A stretch of DNA of 64,000 bases. It comes from Parendozoicomonas callyspongiae. GTDB lineage: Bacteria; Pseudomonadota; Gammaproteobacteria; Pseudomonadales; Endozoicomonadaceae. Positions 49,781-58,848 of the stretch are shown here, one piece after another. Under the pieces are notes generated by a model. The model ran no database searches, had not been told where the DNA came from, and saw only the letters and a program-made list of their open reading frames with translations. The DNA lies in NCBI RefSeq assembly GCF_023502345.1, contig NZ_JAMFLX010000005.1, positions 1 to 64,000 of the forward strand, written 5' to 3'. The position numbers and the translations under genes are program-made. Numbering within the stretch: position 1 is the stretch's first letter; every line of letters starts with the position of its first letter.

Positions 49781-50989
49781 ATGAACGTAACTGAAAACAA
49801 CCACCTTATTCCCAAAGATGCAGCCAGCCTTGCAAGAGATATTTATGCCGTGCAGGATGAATTTCTTGTAAAAGCCTTCCTTAATAAACCACTCTTCTCT
49901 CCCAAAGGAAGAGAAAAGAAAACCATGAGTGCTGAGGTTGGTTCTCGTCTTATTAATACAAAAGATGGTTTTGGTGTTTGCGCATTAGGTGCTGAACAAG
50001 AAAAAGTGGGAAATCAAGATACTAGCAATCGACATGCAATTATTGTTTTCAGGGGTTCAACAACTGCCAACATGTATGCTGACTGGATCAGCAACTTTCG
50101 AATAGGAGTAGAGACCTCCAGCACAGGGCTACCAGTTCATATTGGTTTCAACTCGATTTTCATGAGTATGAAAGACCAGATCGAGAAGTTCCTTAATCAA
50201 CATAACAACAAGATAAAATATGTTCATTGTGTGGGCCATAGCCTAGGTGGGGCAATAGCGACCATCACGTCAGACTGGATTAAATGCAATTACAGCACAA
50301 AGGAAGTGAAGTTATACACTTTTGGAGCACCGAAACCAGGATTTGAATGGTTTGCAAGAAAGCTAACAACCAGACTGAATAGTGAATCTGTTCACAGGGT
50401 CTTTCATTCAACCGATCCTGTTCCCATGATACCACTCTATCCTTTTGTTCATGCGCCTATTCCTGGCACAGGAACTCACCTCTACTCAAGTGAAGCCTTA
50501 CTAAGTGCTGATGCACACGATATGCGTCTTTACTTTGATTCAGTGAAGGATCCAGAGGCCAGCTGGTCGAGCCTTGGTGATCCTTTGCCATCCACATCAT
50601 ATGACAAGCTTGTCGAAAAGTGGCTCGCGTCAGATGGTTCTGTTAACCCGTTCAACCCAAAAACATGGGAATGGATCAATGCCGGCCTGGAATATGTCAT
50701 AAAGAAAATTCTCAAGGTAACAGCGATAAGCTTACAGGCAGGTTTTTCGGGGTGTATTACCCTTGCTGACAAATTAGCCTTGATACTCCGCAAAGGAATT
50801 GAATACTCAGCAAAACTGTCAATATGGGTAGTAAGGCTGATGGCCAAAATCATGCAGGCATTAGGAATGAAGATCAAACAAAAGGCTGAGGAGCTAACTC
50901 ATTTTGTGATACGCTATGTTTTGCAAACGCTAATGAATAAAATATCAACTGTAGGAAAGCAGGCCATTAAGAATATTACAAAGTATTAA
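49781..50989 (+). CDS. T6SS-linked class-3 lipase effector
   Basis: 402 aa. Lipase_3 fold: VFRGS, nucleophile S154 in GHSLGG, D212 (STDPVPMIP) and H246 (DAHDMRLY). No signal peptide, as expected for a T6SS-injected effector. The last 110 residues are amphipathic/hydrophobic helices (YVIKKILKVTAISLQAG, WVVRLMAKIMQALG), which could insert in membranes. This fits a GxSxG phospholipase (Tle) effector carried by the PAAR/VgrG upstream. The exact Tle group cannot be assigned. Confidence 0.85.
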   Translation: MNVTENNHLIPKDAASLARDIYAVQDEFLVKAFLNKPLFSPKGREKKTMSAEVGSRLINTKDGFGVCALGAEQEKVGNQDTSNRHAIIVFRGSTTANMYADWISNFRIGVETSSTGLPVHIGFNSIFMSMKDQIEKFLNQHNNKIKYVHCVGHSLGGAIATITSDWIKCNYSTKEVKLYTFGAPKPGFEWFARKLTTRLNSESVHRVFHSTDPVPMIPLYPFVHAPIPGTGTHLYSSEALLSADAHDMRLYFDSVKDPEASWSSLGDPLPSTSYDKLVEKWLASDGSVNPFNPKTWEWINAGLEYVIKKILKVTAISLQAGFSGCITLADKLALILRKGIEYSAKLSIWVVRLMAKIMQALGMKIKQKAEELTHFVIRYVLQTLMNKISTVGKQAIKNITKY

Positions 50990-51007
50990 TTACAATACTC
51001 GATTTCT

Positions 51008-51030
51008 ATAGGGCTGCGCTGCAGCCTTAT
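51008..51030. terminator. Hairpin between the lipase and the convergent gene
   Basis: ATAGGGCTGC pairs with GCAGCCTTAT (one G-U), loop GCT, 19 bases past the lipase stop, reaching into the convergent stop codon at 51027. Likely shared by both transcripts. Confidence 0.55.
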
Positions 51031-52067
51031 AAACCTTCTTCATGCATTGCCAACTTCCATCGCCGCCATACTACCTTCTTCAGATTTCTCTCATCCACTG
51101 TATCTATCAGCAATCCATCCATTTCTACCCTCATTGCTACAGGCATACCGTGCTTCGATAGTATCAGGCGAGAAATAAGTTGACTCTCATTGTTCTTAAA
51201 AGAAATACGCCATAACTCAGCAGATCGAGGGATATACCGTCCTCGAGCACTAAAGAAATCATCATAATTTTTTTCATTAAGATAAAAGACTATATAGATT
51301 TCACTTTCATCTGCCGCAACGACTATCGCATAACTCTTTCTATCGCCATACTCCAGTTTCATCCCTGCCATTTCCTGTCGCTTACTAATTGCAGTTAAAT
51401 GGTTACTAGAGTGATCTAAGAGCAGGACTTGTCTAATATGCTGATACTCAAAGTTCAAACTCAGCACTGTATAGCGTTCTGTTGCACCATGAACCTCAAA
51501 TCCCTCAGGTCCGTCTTCAAAAGGTAAATCCACAGCATTAATTCTATCGCTAACCTTTCCTTGCCAACTGATAAGTTTATTTCGGTAGTTCACATCTGAG
51601 CCGGAAGAGTAGCTTTGAAGAAAAAAGCGCGAAGGATGTGCAGATCCATAGTTAATTTGAAAACCGTAATCTCCCTCTTCACTACTCCACAGGTCGTTAG
51701 ACAGTCTCTCAAATGGCGGATTTTTTGAAACTTTCAGAGGTATTGTGTCAGCAAACAGCGAATGGCTCCAAAGCGGAGCTGACTTTCTGATAATTGCTTT
51801 TTCACTTTCAGGAATATCATCAAATAGTGGAGAATCTGGCTCAAAAAAACCATGCGATAAAACAACTTGCTCAACAAGATTTAGATCAACACCTTCATCC
51901 ACCATCTTCTCTGACACCCACGAAGATACCGAAAAAAGTACATTAATCATCAATATGCCCAGAGGAATTCCTGCAAACCACCAGACAAAGCCTATTTCAG
52001 TAAAGTGGGCCAATACTCCGCTGACAAGAAGTATGGCAACAATGCTGGAAGCAACTACAAGTCCCAT
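51027..52067 (-). CDS. Membrane protein of unknown function near the T6SS
   Basis: 346 aa. Two N-terminal membrane helices (VVASSIVAILLVSGVLAHF and FVWWFAGIPLGILMINVLF), then a large soluble domain rich in beta strands with many aromatic residues (YGFQINYGSAHPSRFFLQSY, RYTVLSLNFEYQHIRQVLLL, YIVFYLNEKNYDDFF). AAGGG precedes the ATG. Not recognised. Convergent with the lipase, so it is a possible immunity protein. Confidence 0.6.
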   Translation of the reverse strand: MGLVVASSIVAILLVSGVLAHFTEIGFVWWFAGIPLGILMINVLFSVSSWVSEKMVDEGVDLNLVEQVVLSHGFFEPDSPLFDDIPESEKAIIRKSAPLWSHSLFADTIPLKVSKNPPFERLSNDLWSSEEGDYGFQINYGSAHPSRFFLQSYSSGSDVNYRNKLISWQGKVSDRINAVDLPFEDGPEGFEVHGATERYTVLSLNFEYQHIRQVLLLDHSSNHLTAISKRQEMAGMKLEYGDRKSYAIVVAADESEIYIVFYLNEKNYDDFFSARGRYIPRSAELWRISFKNNESQLISRLILSKHGMPVAMRVEMDGLLIDTVDERNLKKVVWRRWKLAMHEEGL

Positions 52068-52126
52068 CTGAATGCCCTTTCAGAATCAGCCAAATATACT
52101 TCTAAAAAGTGTTTCCGCTTACACAA

Positions 52127-52933
52127 TCAAAACTTCAAGTCAGCCCCAGAATTAATATTTCTTTCTCCATTTGTATCAAGGATCTTCACTGCCATAACTT
52201 TGTTACTGTCCTCAGAAACCACAAGATTACGCCCAGGCATAACACGATTATGATGATTCATCATAGTAATCATGCTTTCACAGAAATAATCCTTACAGAT
52301 ATCTGCCCGTAACTGCTCATCCAGATTGCAACCGTTATCCGCCTGGTACAGACAGCCCCGTTCCATCGACTTATCAGGTATTTGATCCAGGTACCGTTTT
52401 AGAAGCTGCTCTTTATTAAGCCCAAATTCATCCATCACCCTCTTTAAAGTGACTCTCTGCAGATAGGCATGAGTGTCCTTGCCTTGCAGGCAGCAGTTCC
52501 CTCGGCAGGCGGAACAGCAGACGTTTATAAGTGCATCAAGATGGGGAGAAGGAGGCGCTTCTACTTCAGCCGTAAACACCTCTTCTGTGTCATAAAGATC
52601 AAGTGTATCCAGAAGGTGGCGGAGAAAGGTTTCCATACCCTTACGTGCTGCTCTGGAGGTCTGTGCAACTTCATGAGGATTACAGGGGACAACAGTTAAC
52701 GTTAACTCATCCGGATCAAAACCACCCTCGGATGCCTGCTGAAGAGTTATTTTCCGCACATCTGTACGAAAGGCGTTCTCTTCATCCAGCCGCTTCTGAT
52801 CCTGAATTGCCACCAGATCTTTCTGCCAGGCTGCCCGACAAGCAATATCGCCACAATACTCCCGGTTCGCAGGAATGTGGGCAGCCAATGGCTGCTGACA
52901 ATATCGGCATTGCCGGACAGTCGGGTTGCTCAT
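52127..52933 (-). CDS. Cys-rich metal-binding protein linked to clpV
   Basis: 268 aa from the ATG at 52933. Two clusters: an N-terminal CRYC..CGDIAC finger (residues about 9-36) and a C-terminal CCSACRGNCC...GCLY...CNLDEQLRADICKDYFC cluster reminiscent of YkgJ/zinc- or Fe-S-binding domains. No enzymatic motif. It directly follows clpV (29 bases), so it is probably part of the T6SS operon. Such a gene is often seen beside T6SS clusters of marine gammaproteobacteria (memory, unverified). Function unknown. Confidence 0.65.
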   Translation of the reverse strand: MSNPTVRQCRYCQQPLAAHIPANREYCGDIACRAAWQKDLVAIQDQKRLDEENAFRTDVRKITLQQASEGGFDPDELTLTVVPCNPHEVAQTSRAARKGMETFLRHLLDTLDLYDTEEVFTAEVEAPPSPHLDALINVCCSACRGNCCLQGKDTHAYLQRVTLKRVMDEFGLNKEQLLKRYLDQIPDKSMERGCLYQADNGCNLDEQLRADICKDYFCESMITMMNHHNRVMPGRNLVVSEDSNKVMAVKILDTNGERNINSGADLKF

Positions 52934-52962
52934 AACAGCTCTCAATTAATCCAGTTAGTCTG

Positions 52963-55662
52963 TTAATCAAGCTTGTAGCTGAACTCGCCCTCTTCGGTGA
53001 CACCGATATGAATCTTCTCAACGGGTTTATCATCAGCCATACGGGACAAGCAGGCCGCTGCCAGTTCAGGCAGCAATGTACGGGTCAGAATATTTTCGAT
53101 GTTCCGAGCCCCGGTATCAGCTTCCTGGCAACGGGCGACAATATGCAGCAGCACATCATCGTCATAGCTGAATTTGGCACCGTAGTGTTCTTTGACTCGC
53201 TTATCAATCTTGCGCATATTGATCGCGCAGATCTTCATAAGATCTTCATCTTCCAGCGGATAGAAAGAGATCAGATTGGTACGCCCCAGGAAAGCTGGCT
53301 TGAAATGCTTGAGCAACTGCGGACGGATATTATCCAGCAGCACTTCCGGCTCTGGCTTCTCTTCTACCTGCCCCATAATGGCGCGTATAGCATCTTCACC
53401 AGCATTGGAAGTCATGATAATAACGCAGTTCTTAAAGTCGATATCACGGCCTTCACCATCCTTGATTGTGCCTTTATCGAACAGACTGTAGAAAATATCC
53501 TGCACGCCGGGATGAGCTTTTTCCATCTCATCCAGCAGAATAATTGAGTGGGGCTTACGACGGGCTGCTTCTGTCAGCACACCACCTTCGCCATAACCGA
53601 CATACCCGGGAGGAGAACCCAGCAGCATGGAGACTTTATGCTCTTCCTTGAACTCTGACATATTAATCGTGGTGATATTCTGCTCACCGCCATAGAGTTC
53701 ATCAGCCAGTGTCAATGCCGTCTCGGTCTTACCGACACCACTGGTACCAACAAACAGGAACACGCCAACCGGTTTGCGTGGGTCGGTCAATCCAGCGCGT
53801 GAAGTCTGAATCATCTCGGCTACTGCATCAACAACATGATCCTGACCAATAATCCGCTGCTTCATCCGGTCACCCAACTGGCGGATAGCATTGATCTCAT
53901 CACTGACCATCTTGCCAACAGGAATACCGGTCCAGTTGGCAATCACCTCAGCGACAGCCTGCTGATCAACACAGGGCTGAATCAAGGGCTGCTGCCCCTG
54001 GATCTCGTTAAGCTCGCTGGTCAGTGTTTTCAGTTGTTCACGCAGCTCGGGAATATTCTGGTCAAACAGCTCTTCAGACTTACCCTCTTCTGCCTCATCC
54101 TCGTCGGCCTTGGTTGATGTTTGGCCCAAGAAGCTGGCATCAATCTGCTCACGGATATCACGGATTCTGCCAATCAGTTCTTTCTCTTGTTCCCACTGCT
54201 GCTCAAGGCTTTCTAAATCCTCCTGAGCCTGGTTTCTTTCCTCATTCAGGGTAACCAGACGATCTCCATGCCCTTCATCCGCTGCATGTTCCCGCTCCAG
54301 CATAGCCAAGGCTCTATCAGCATCCTGAATTCGGCGGGTAGCATCTTCAATCGCTCCCGGTGTTGCAGAAAGACTCAGGGCCACTCGGGCACAGGCTGTA
54401 TCCAGCAGACTGACCGACTTATCCGGCAGCTGACGTCCGGGAATATAACGGTGGGAGAGTTTTACTGAAGCTTCAATCGCTTCATCAAGAATACGGACCT
54501 TATGATGCTCCTGCAGGGAAGCAGAAATAGCCCGTATCATATTAATGGCTTTTACTTCATCAGGCTCTTCGACCTTTACAACCTGGAAGCGCCGGGTCAG
54601 GGCCGGATCACGCTCAAAGTACTTTTTATATTCTGCCCAGGTTGTGGCGGCCACAGTACGCATCTCGCCACGAGCCAGTGCCGGCTTAAGCAGGTTGGCG
54701 GCATCACCCTGCCCCTCCTTCCCACCGGCACCAATCAGGGTATGCGCCTCGTCAATAAACATGATAATGGGAACCGGTGAAGCCTTAACCTCTTCAATCA
54801 CGGACTTAAGGCGATTTTCAAACTCACCTTTCACACTTGCTCCTGCCTGTAAAAGACCAAGGTCGAGAGTACGAACAACCACTCCCTGCAAAGGTTCAGG
54901 CACATCGCCACCAGCAATCCGAAGGGCAAAGCCTTCAACAACGGCTGTTTTACCAACGCCTGCTTCACCGGTCAGAATCGGGTTGTTCTGGCGGCGACGC
55001 AGCAGAATATCAATACACTGACGAATCTCTTCATCCCGCCCGAGTACCGGATCAATCTCGCCATTAGCCGCCCGTTCGGTCAAATTGATTGTGTACTTAT
55101 CAAGGGATGGCGTGTTAGTTGGCTTGGCATCTGCCTGATTACCACTACCACTGCTTCCAGAACCAACCGCAGCTGTAGATGCAGACTCGCCGGTCGTTCC
55201 TACTCGTGCCCGGGCCGTCTCGCGTACTGATTCCGGTGCCAGCTCACGCAGTACTGCGCAACTTTCCAATAGCTGACGGCGCAGCTGATCATCCAGCATA
55301 ATCGCTGCCAGCAGGTGGCCTGAAGTAATCTGGTTATGTCCGCAGTCAATGGAAGCTATCATCCAGGCATTTTTGGAGGCATCAACAATGGAGGGTGATA
55401 ATGCTGCAGGGCGGCTGCTGCCGCTTTTGAATTTGGCCACAGATTCTGCCAGCTGTTTCGCCAGCGTGGAAGGATTCACTTCATGCAGCTCCAGCAAGCT
55501 GTAAAAGTCGGTATCACTTTTATCCAGCAACTTAAGCAGCCAGTGTTCCAGCTCCACATTGTATTGGTTATGGGCAAGACATAAGCCAGCGGCACCTTCC
55601 AATGCTTCTCGCAATGTCGGGGTCATTCTGTCGACCAGGGCTTTCAGATTCAGGGAAATCAT
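52963..55662 (-). CDS. clpV: T6SS sheath-recycling ATPase ClpV (TssH)
   Basis: 899 aa AAA+ unfoldase. An N-terminal ClpN domain (LKALVDRMTPTLREALEGAA), first AAA module with GEAGVGKT at about residue 231, middle coiled-coil domain, second AAA module with GTSGVGKTE at about 637 and Walker B SIILLDEMEKAHP. ClpV lacks a ClpP-docking loop and disassembles contracted VipA/B sheath. tssG should precede it directly but is displaced by a 3.4-kb insert. Confidence 0.95.
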   Translation of the reverse strand: MISLNLKALVDRMTPTLREALEGAAGLCLAHNQYNVELEHWLLKLLDKSDTDFYSLLELHEVNPSTLAKQLAESVAKFKSGSSRPAALSPSIVDASKNAWMIASIDCGHNQITSGHLLAAIMLDDQLRRQLLESCAVLRELAPESVRETARARVGTTGESASTAAVGSGSSGSGNQADAKPTNTPSLDKYTINLTERAANGEIDPVLGRDEEIRQCIDILLRRRQNNPILTGEAGVGKTAVVEGFALRIAGGDVPEPLQGVVVRTLDLGLLQAGASVKGEFENRLKSVIEEVKASPVPIIMFIDEAHTLIGAGGKEGQGDAANLLKPALARGEMRTVAATTWAEYKKYFERDPALTRRFQVVKVEEPDEVKAINMIRAISASLQEHHKVRILDEAIEASVKLSHRYIPGRQLPDKSVSLLDTACARVALSLSATPGAIEDATRRIQDADRALAMLEREHAADEGHGDRLVTLNEERNQAQEDLESLEQQWEQEKELIGRIRDIREQIDASFLGQTSTKADEDEAEEGKSEELFDQNIPELREQLKTLTSELNEIQGQQPLIQPCVDQQAVAEVIANWTGIPVGKMVSDEINAIRQLGDRMKQRIIGQDHVVDAVAEMIQTSRAGLTDPRKPVGVFLFVGTSGVGKTETALTLADELYGGEQNITTINMSEFKEEHKVSMLLGSPPGYVGYGEGGVLTEAARRKPHSIILLDEMEKAHPGVQDIFYSLFDKGTIKDGEGRDIDFKNCVIIMTSNAGEDAIRAIMGQVEEKPEPEVLLDNIRPQLLKHFKPAFLGRTNLISFYPLEDEDLMKICAINMRKIDKRVKEHYGAKFSYDDDVLLHIVARCQEADTGARNIENILTRTLLPELAAACLSRMADDKPVEKIHIGVTEEGEFSYKLD

Positions 55663-55982
55663 TGATTCGCCGTCCTTGTATTATTCTGGCTCTCAGGGCA
55701 AGAGCCTCGGTGTTTTATAAGGCATAACAAAGCACAATGTGATACTGACTATATCAGCCGCTCACCTGCTCTTGTAGAGCATTTCTGAACCCTTTTGACT
55801 GATTTTTTACTTGAATGAGTAGGCGGGATTAATTGAAAGGAGTTAAGGGAAGGGGGCAAATGTCACAAGCGTTAAGTTGAGGGAAGGTAGAACACAGAAA
55901 AATCTGACCGCTCAAAATCCACCTTCCCTTATTTGTATATCAAAATATCAAAGGTCAACCTGTGCAGACATCATGTTCGTTT
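55663..55982. other. 320-bp spacer upstream of clpV
   Basis: No gene. It contains a short hairpin (TGCTCT/AGAGCA at 55767-55781) and distant AGGGAAGGT/ACCTTCCCT arms (55880-55888 with 55921-55929) beside the endolysin stop. A promoter for clpV is needed here since it is cut off from tssG, but none is clear. Confidence 0.5.
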
Positions 55983-56333
55983 TTATCGACGTTCAAAGTG
56001 AGGTGTATCCTTGAATTTTTTCCAATTCCCACCCCACTTGTTGTCAGAATGTAAACTTTCCCAGTAATCACCAATTGCCTGCAAATCAGACTTTTCATAA
56101 GTCAATCTGACCTTACCCTCCTGGTCAGGAATAAAGAAATTAAGATCTATCGCCAGTCTTTGCAAATGGCGACTATTCATTGTTTTGCTTCTTCCCTGCC
56201 TAACATAAAGCTTTTGTTGCTCAACTGTTCTATACAGCTCACCCCCAGTTACAATAAAACTTGCTTCATAAGCCTTCTGTAATAACTGGGTAACATGAAT
56301 CAGGAATTGAGCCTGTTTTTGTACCGATTTCAT
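55983..56333 (-). CDS. M15-type peptidoglycan endopeptidase (endolysin-like)
   Basis: 116 aa, a complete small M15 (VanY/Ply500-type) domain. Zinc ligands are H56 (SRHLQRLAIDL), D63, and H112 in the closing PHFE, with the typical WGGNWKKFKDT before it. It would cleave the peptide stems of peptidoglycan. No signal peptide, so it depends on a holin. Overlaps the holin gene by four bases (ATGA), the usual lysis-cassette layout. Confidence 0.82.
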   Translation of the reverse strand: MKSVQKQAQFLIHVTQLLQKAYEASFIVTGGELYRTVEQQKLYVRQGRSKTMNSRHLQRLAIDLNFFIPDQEGKVRLTYEKSDLQAIGDYWESLHSDNKWGGNWKKFKDTPHFERR

Positions 56334-56947
56334 TTTTTAACCCCCATTTTTTCAGAGAGCTCTGTCAGTTGTTGTGTAAGAATTGAGAGCTGGGAGTTTT
56401 TATCTGAACTTCCTTTGCTTGATCCATAGAAAAACTGAATAATTGCTGACAATGTCACACCTAATAAAAAGCCCAAAACAGTATCAGCAATACCTACAGC
56501 ACTTTCTAGAAGCGGGTTCATTGTTATATAAAATATATAACCAAAGGTAAGACAGGTAATTAAAAATGAATAAGCATAGATAAAATACTTGGCAATCTTG
56601 TCGTTTTGCCGAAGAGCCTCGATCTGCATAGATCGTGCACTCACTCTGTCTGCATGGTGTACTTTCTCTTCCTCTACCTCAAGCGCTTTAACTCTTTGAA
56701 GGTGATCTAAAAGCATTTCCTGGTAGTCAAGTTCGAACTGTTTCAACTCTACAAGCTGTTTGTCTGATAGGTTTTCTTCGGCGATATCAGAAATATCAAT
56801 TCCTGTTTTTTCTTTGATTTTCCCGGCAATTTTCTCAACGCCTTTATCAACTCCTCCCCTGAAAAGGCTACTTAGCAAATCCATACCTTTGGTTGCCAGG
56901 TAAGAACTTGCCGCTGACAATACAGGTGCTAATAGTGTTGCGGACAT
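56330..56947 (-). CDS. Holin-like membrane protein (3TM/GTA-type)
   Basis: 205 aa from the ATG at 56947, with AAGGAG 9-10 bases upstream; a more upstream start lacks one. An amphipathic N-terminus is followed by a Glu-rich coiled coil (residues about 60-105), then two membrane helices (YFIYAYSFLITCLTFGYIFYI; VGIADTVLGFLLGVTLSAIIQFFYG) and the C-terminal GSSKGSSDKNS seen in gene-transfer-agent-type holins. With the endolysin it forms a lysis pair. No structural phage gene is near. Confidence 0.72.
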   Translation of the reverse strand: MSATLLAPVLSAASSYLATKGMDLLSSLFRGGVDKGVEKIAGKIKEKTGIDISDIAEENLSDKQLVELKQFELDYQEMLLDHLQRVKALEVEEEKVHHADRVSARSMQIEALRQNDKIAKYFIYAYSFLITCLTFGYIFYITMNPLLESAVGIADTVLGFLLGVTLSAIIQFFYGSSKGSSDKNSQLSILTQQLTELSEKMGVKK

Positions 56948-57262
56948 AATTATTATTCTCCTTGATATAATCCCAATAGAAATCTCAGGAATCATAACTT
57001 CCTGATGATTGCATAGGAGTTATCGTCAAATCTGGTGTTTGAGTCATCCACCTCCTAATCAGCTTCAAAAGAAAGAAAGAAAAAGAAGGAAAAAAGACAT
57101 CCATATATTTTTGTTGTAGGCATTACCCTATAGTGATTGAATTACGCCAGAAAAAACCCGCGATTATGACAAGGTAAGAACAGAAAGTTTCAGAATCAAA
57201 ACCAAAAAAGGCTTCATACAGCGAGAAGGAAATTACTCTAAAGTGTTCATTATGATAAAAAG

Positions 57263-58255
57263 CTATCTAGCAAAAAGTCTGTCACTGGCTTTCAAACCAT
57301 GAACCCACTGCTGTCCAAGCTTTCGTGCATACGACAATAAATTTTCAACTCTCCCTACTGCTCGTATAAACCCAAAACCAGATGGCCGCAATGTGTACAA
57401 CCATTCATCAGGGTTAATATCAAGACGAGATAATATCGGCGGCACACTTGCCGGAATAGAACCACGCTTATCATCACGAATGGCCCTGCCAGACCAATCT
57501 ACCAATTCCATATAGTCAACCAGAGCAAAGGGAATGGCCAACTCCTGCCTTTGCCCCTGAATACGGAAAGGCTTGATATTCTTTGGCTGACGATTTGTCG
57601 CCCTTGCACAAGATCTCTTCCATTGGTTTATTCGCTGTTGCAAGGATGTAAAATCGGAATCTTCCGGCAACTCTGAAACTCCTGCCCTTACAGGGTTTAA
57701 ATCAACATACGCCATACACGACAATAAGGCAGCATCATCCAATAGCGCCTGGCTTTTAAAACGCCCTTCCCAGAATCGCCCCTTACAAGAATCTTCTTCA
57801 TTGGCTCTTCGGGCCAGATTTTCATTCAGGCACCGCATAAACCAGCTAATACTTTGCAAGCGCTGGCGATATTCTCGGGCAAACTCATTTACACGATCTA
57901 ACTCAGCTTTTGAAGTAACCAAGCTCGATAAAAATCGCTGAACCAACAATGGGCCACTAAAAAGGCACACCCAGCGCCGAAGCACCTCTTCAGTACTCCA
58001 TGCACTGCACTTCTCACTATCAACGTAGAGAACAACATGATAATGGTTCGACATCACGGCATAAGCACAGACTTCTATCCCAAAAACTGAAGAGAGTTCT
58101 TCAAGCCTTTCAACAACCCAGGATTTTCTGTGCTCAAAACTTTTACCAGTTAAATGATCTTCACCACAGAGGAAAGCACGCCTGACACAACGAGCCATAC
58201 AGTGATAGTAAGGTGTGGTTTTTGGATCAATCAGGGTTCTTCGGGCACTGGTCAT
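57263..58255 (-). CDS. IS200-like/RAYT transposase (Y1_Tnp family)
   Basis: 330 aa. N-terminal TPYYHCMARCVRRAFLCG and the HUH motif SNHYHVVLYV (H71, H73) are intact, followed by GRFWEGRFKSQALLDDAALLSCMAYVDLNPVRAG carrying the candidate catalytic Tyr. The C-terminal 130 residues are an added basic domain. It should nick and join single-stranded DNA at flanking hairpins. Its 5' end and upstream region are partly duplicated at 58492-58655. Presence between tssG and clpV suggests this element or its carrier caused the disruption. Confidence 0.88.
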   Translation of the reverse strand: MTSARRTLIDPKTTPYYHCMARCVRRAFLCGEDHLTGKSFEHRKSWVVERLEELSSVFGIEVCAYAVMSNHYHVVLYVDSEKCSAWSTEEVLRRWVCLFSGPLLVQRFLSSLVTSKAELDRVNEFAREYRQRLQSISWFMRCLNENLARRANEEDSCKGRFWEGRFKSQALLDDAALLSCMAYVDLNPVRAGVSELPEDSDFTSLQQRINQWKRSCARATNRQPKNIKPFRIQGQRQELAIPFALVDYMELVDWSGRAIRDDKRGSIPASVPPILSRLDINPDEWLYTLRPSGFGFIRAVGRVENLLSYARKLGQQWVHGLKASDRLFAR

Positions 58256-58337
58256 GTTTTTCTTCTACTTCAGTTGATGACAGGAAGAAAAATAGACTGC
58301 GCTCGGGAAGAGTCAAATTTATGGATGTCCTTTATTT
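58174..58337. repeat. Direct repeat copy A (5' end of transposase gene)
   Basis: About 164 bases covering the first 27 codons of the transposase and its upstream region (CGCCTGACACAACG to ATGTCCTTTATTT). Repeated with about 90% identity at 58492-58655, offset 318. Confidence 0.85.
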
Positions 58338-58491
58338 GCTTTATTTGTTTTAGGTTTTTATTAAGTTTTATAGGTATTCATGATTCAACATCACATCACA
58401 GGCACCTATCCCGAAAACTGAAGTGATTTCATCCAGTTTTTAACAACTCACTTTTTCGGTATTCGAATTTTTTACCCATAATATGATCCGC

Positions 58492-58655
58492 AAGCACGCC
58501 TGACACAACGAACCTTACAGTGATAGTAAGGTGTGGTATTTGGATCAATTAGAGTTCTTCAGGCACTGGTCATGTTTTTCTTCTACTTCAGTTGATGGCA
58601 GGAAGAAAAATAGACTGCGCTTGGGAAGAGTCAAATTTGTGGATGTCCTTTATTT
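58492..58655. repeat. Direct repeat copy B
   Basis: Copy of 58174-58337 with point differences. The coding part carries only the first transposase codons and is not a gene. Confidence 0.85.
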
Positions 58656-58673
58656 TTCCTGCTCTTTATTTTT

Positions 58674-58709
58674 CTCGGGAAGAGTCAAATTTATGGATGT
58701 CCTTTATTT
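58674..58709. repeat. Direct repeat copy C (36 bp)
   Basis: CTCGGGAAGAGTCAAATTTA and following bases to TTTATTT, nearly identical to the ends of A and B. It abuts the truncated Stv-like gene, supplying its stop codon. Confidence 0.85.
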
Positions 58710-58844
58710 TTACGCTCCTGACATATTCAATAACTGCCCATCTTCCTCGAAGAAATGAATAGTACAGTTTTTGGGGACAACATAAGTCCCCCTCGAAGTA
58801 CCCTCGCCTCGTCCACCATGACCAAAAAACACAAAATCTGCCAT
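58710..58844 (-). pseudogene. Truncated Stv-domain-like gene (N-terminal 44 codons)
   Basis: An ATG at 58844 with GGAGGG 3-8 bases before it opens a frame of 44 codons: MADFVFFGHGGRGEG...GTYVVPKNCTIHFFEEDGQLL, ending at TAA 58710-58712, which comes from repeat copy C. The FFGHGG...VP...FFEEDG pattern matches the start of the putative adhesin Stv domain found in polymorphic toxins and T6SS-linked proteins. The rest of the domain is absent, so an insertion or deletion at the repeat removed it. Confidence 0.55.
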
Positions 58845-58848
58845 ATGA

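Noticed and set aside
58174-58709. CRISPR array
   Set aside because: Three unequal direct repeats with unequal spacing and coding content; no regular spacer structure and no cas genes.
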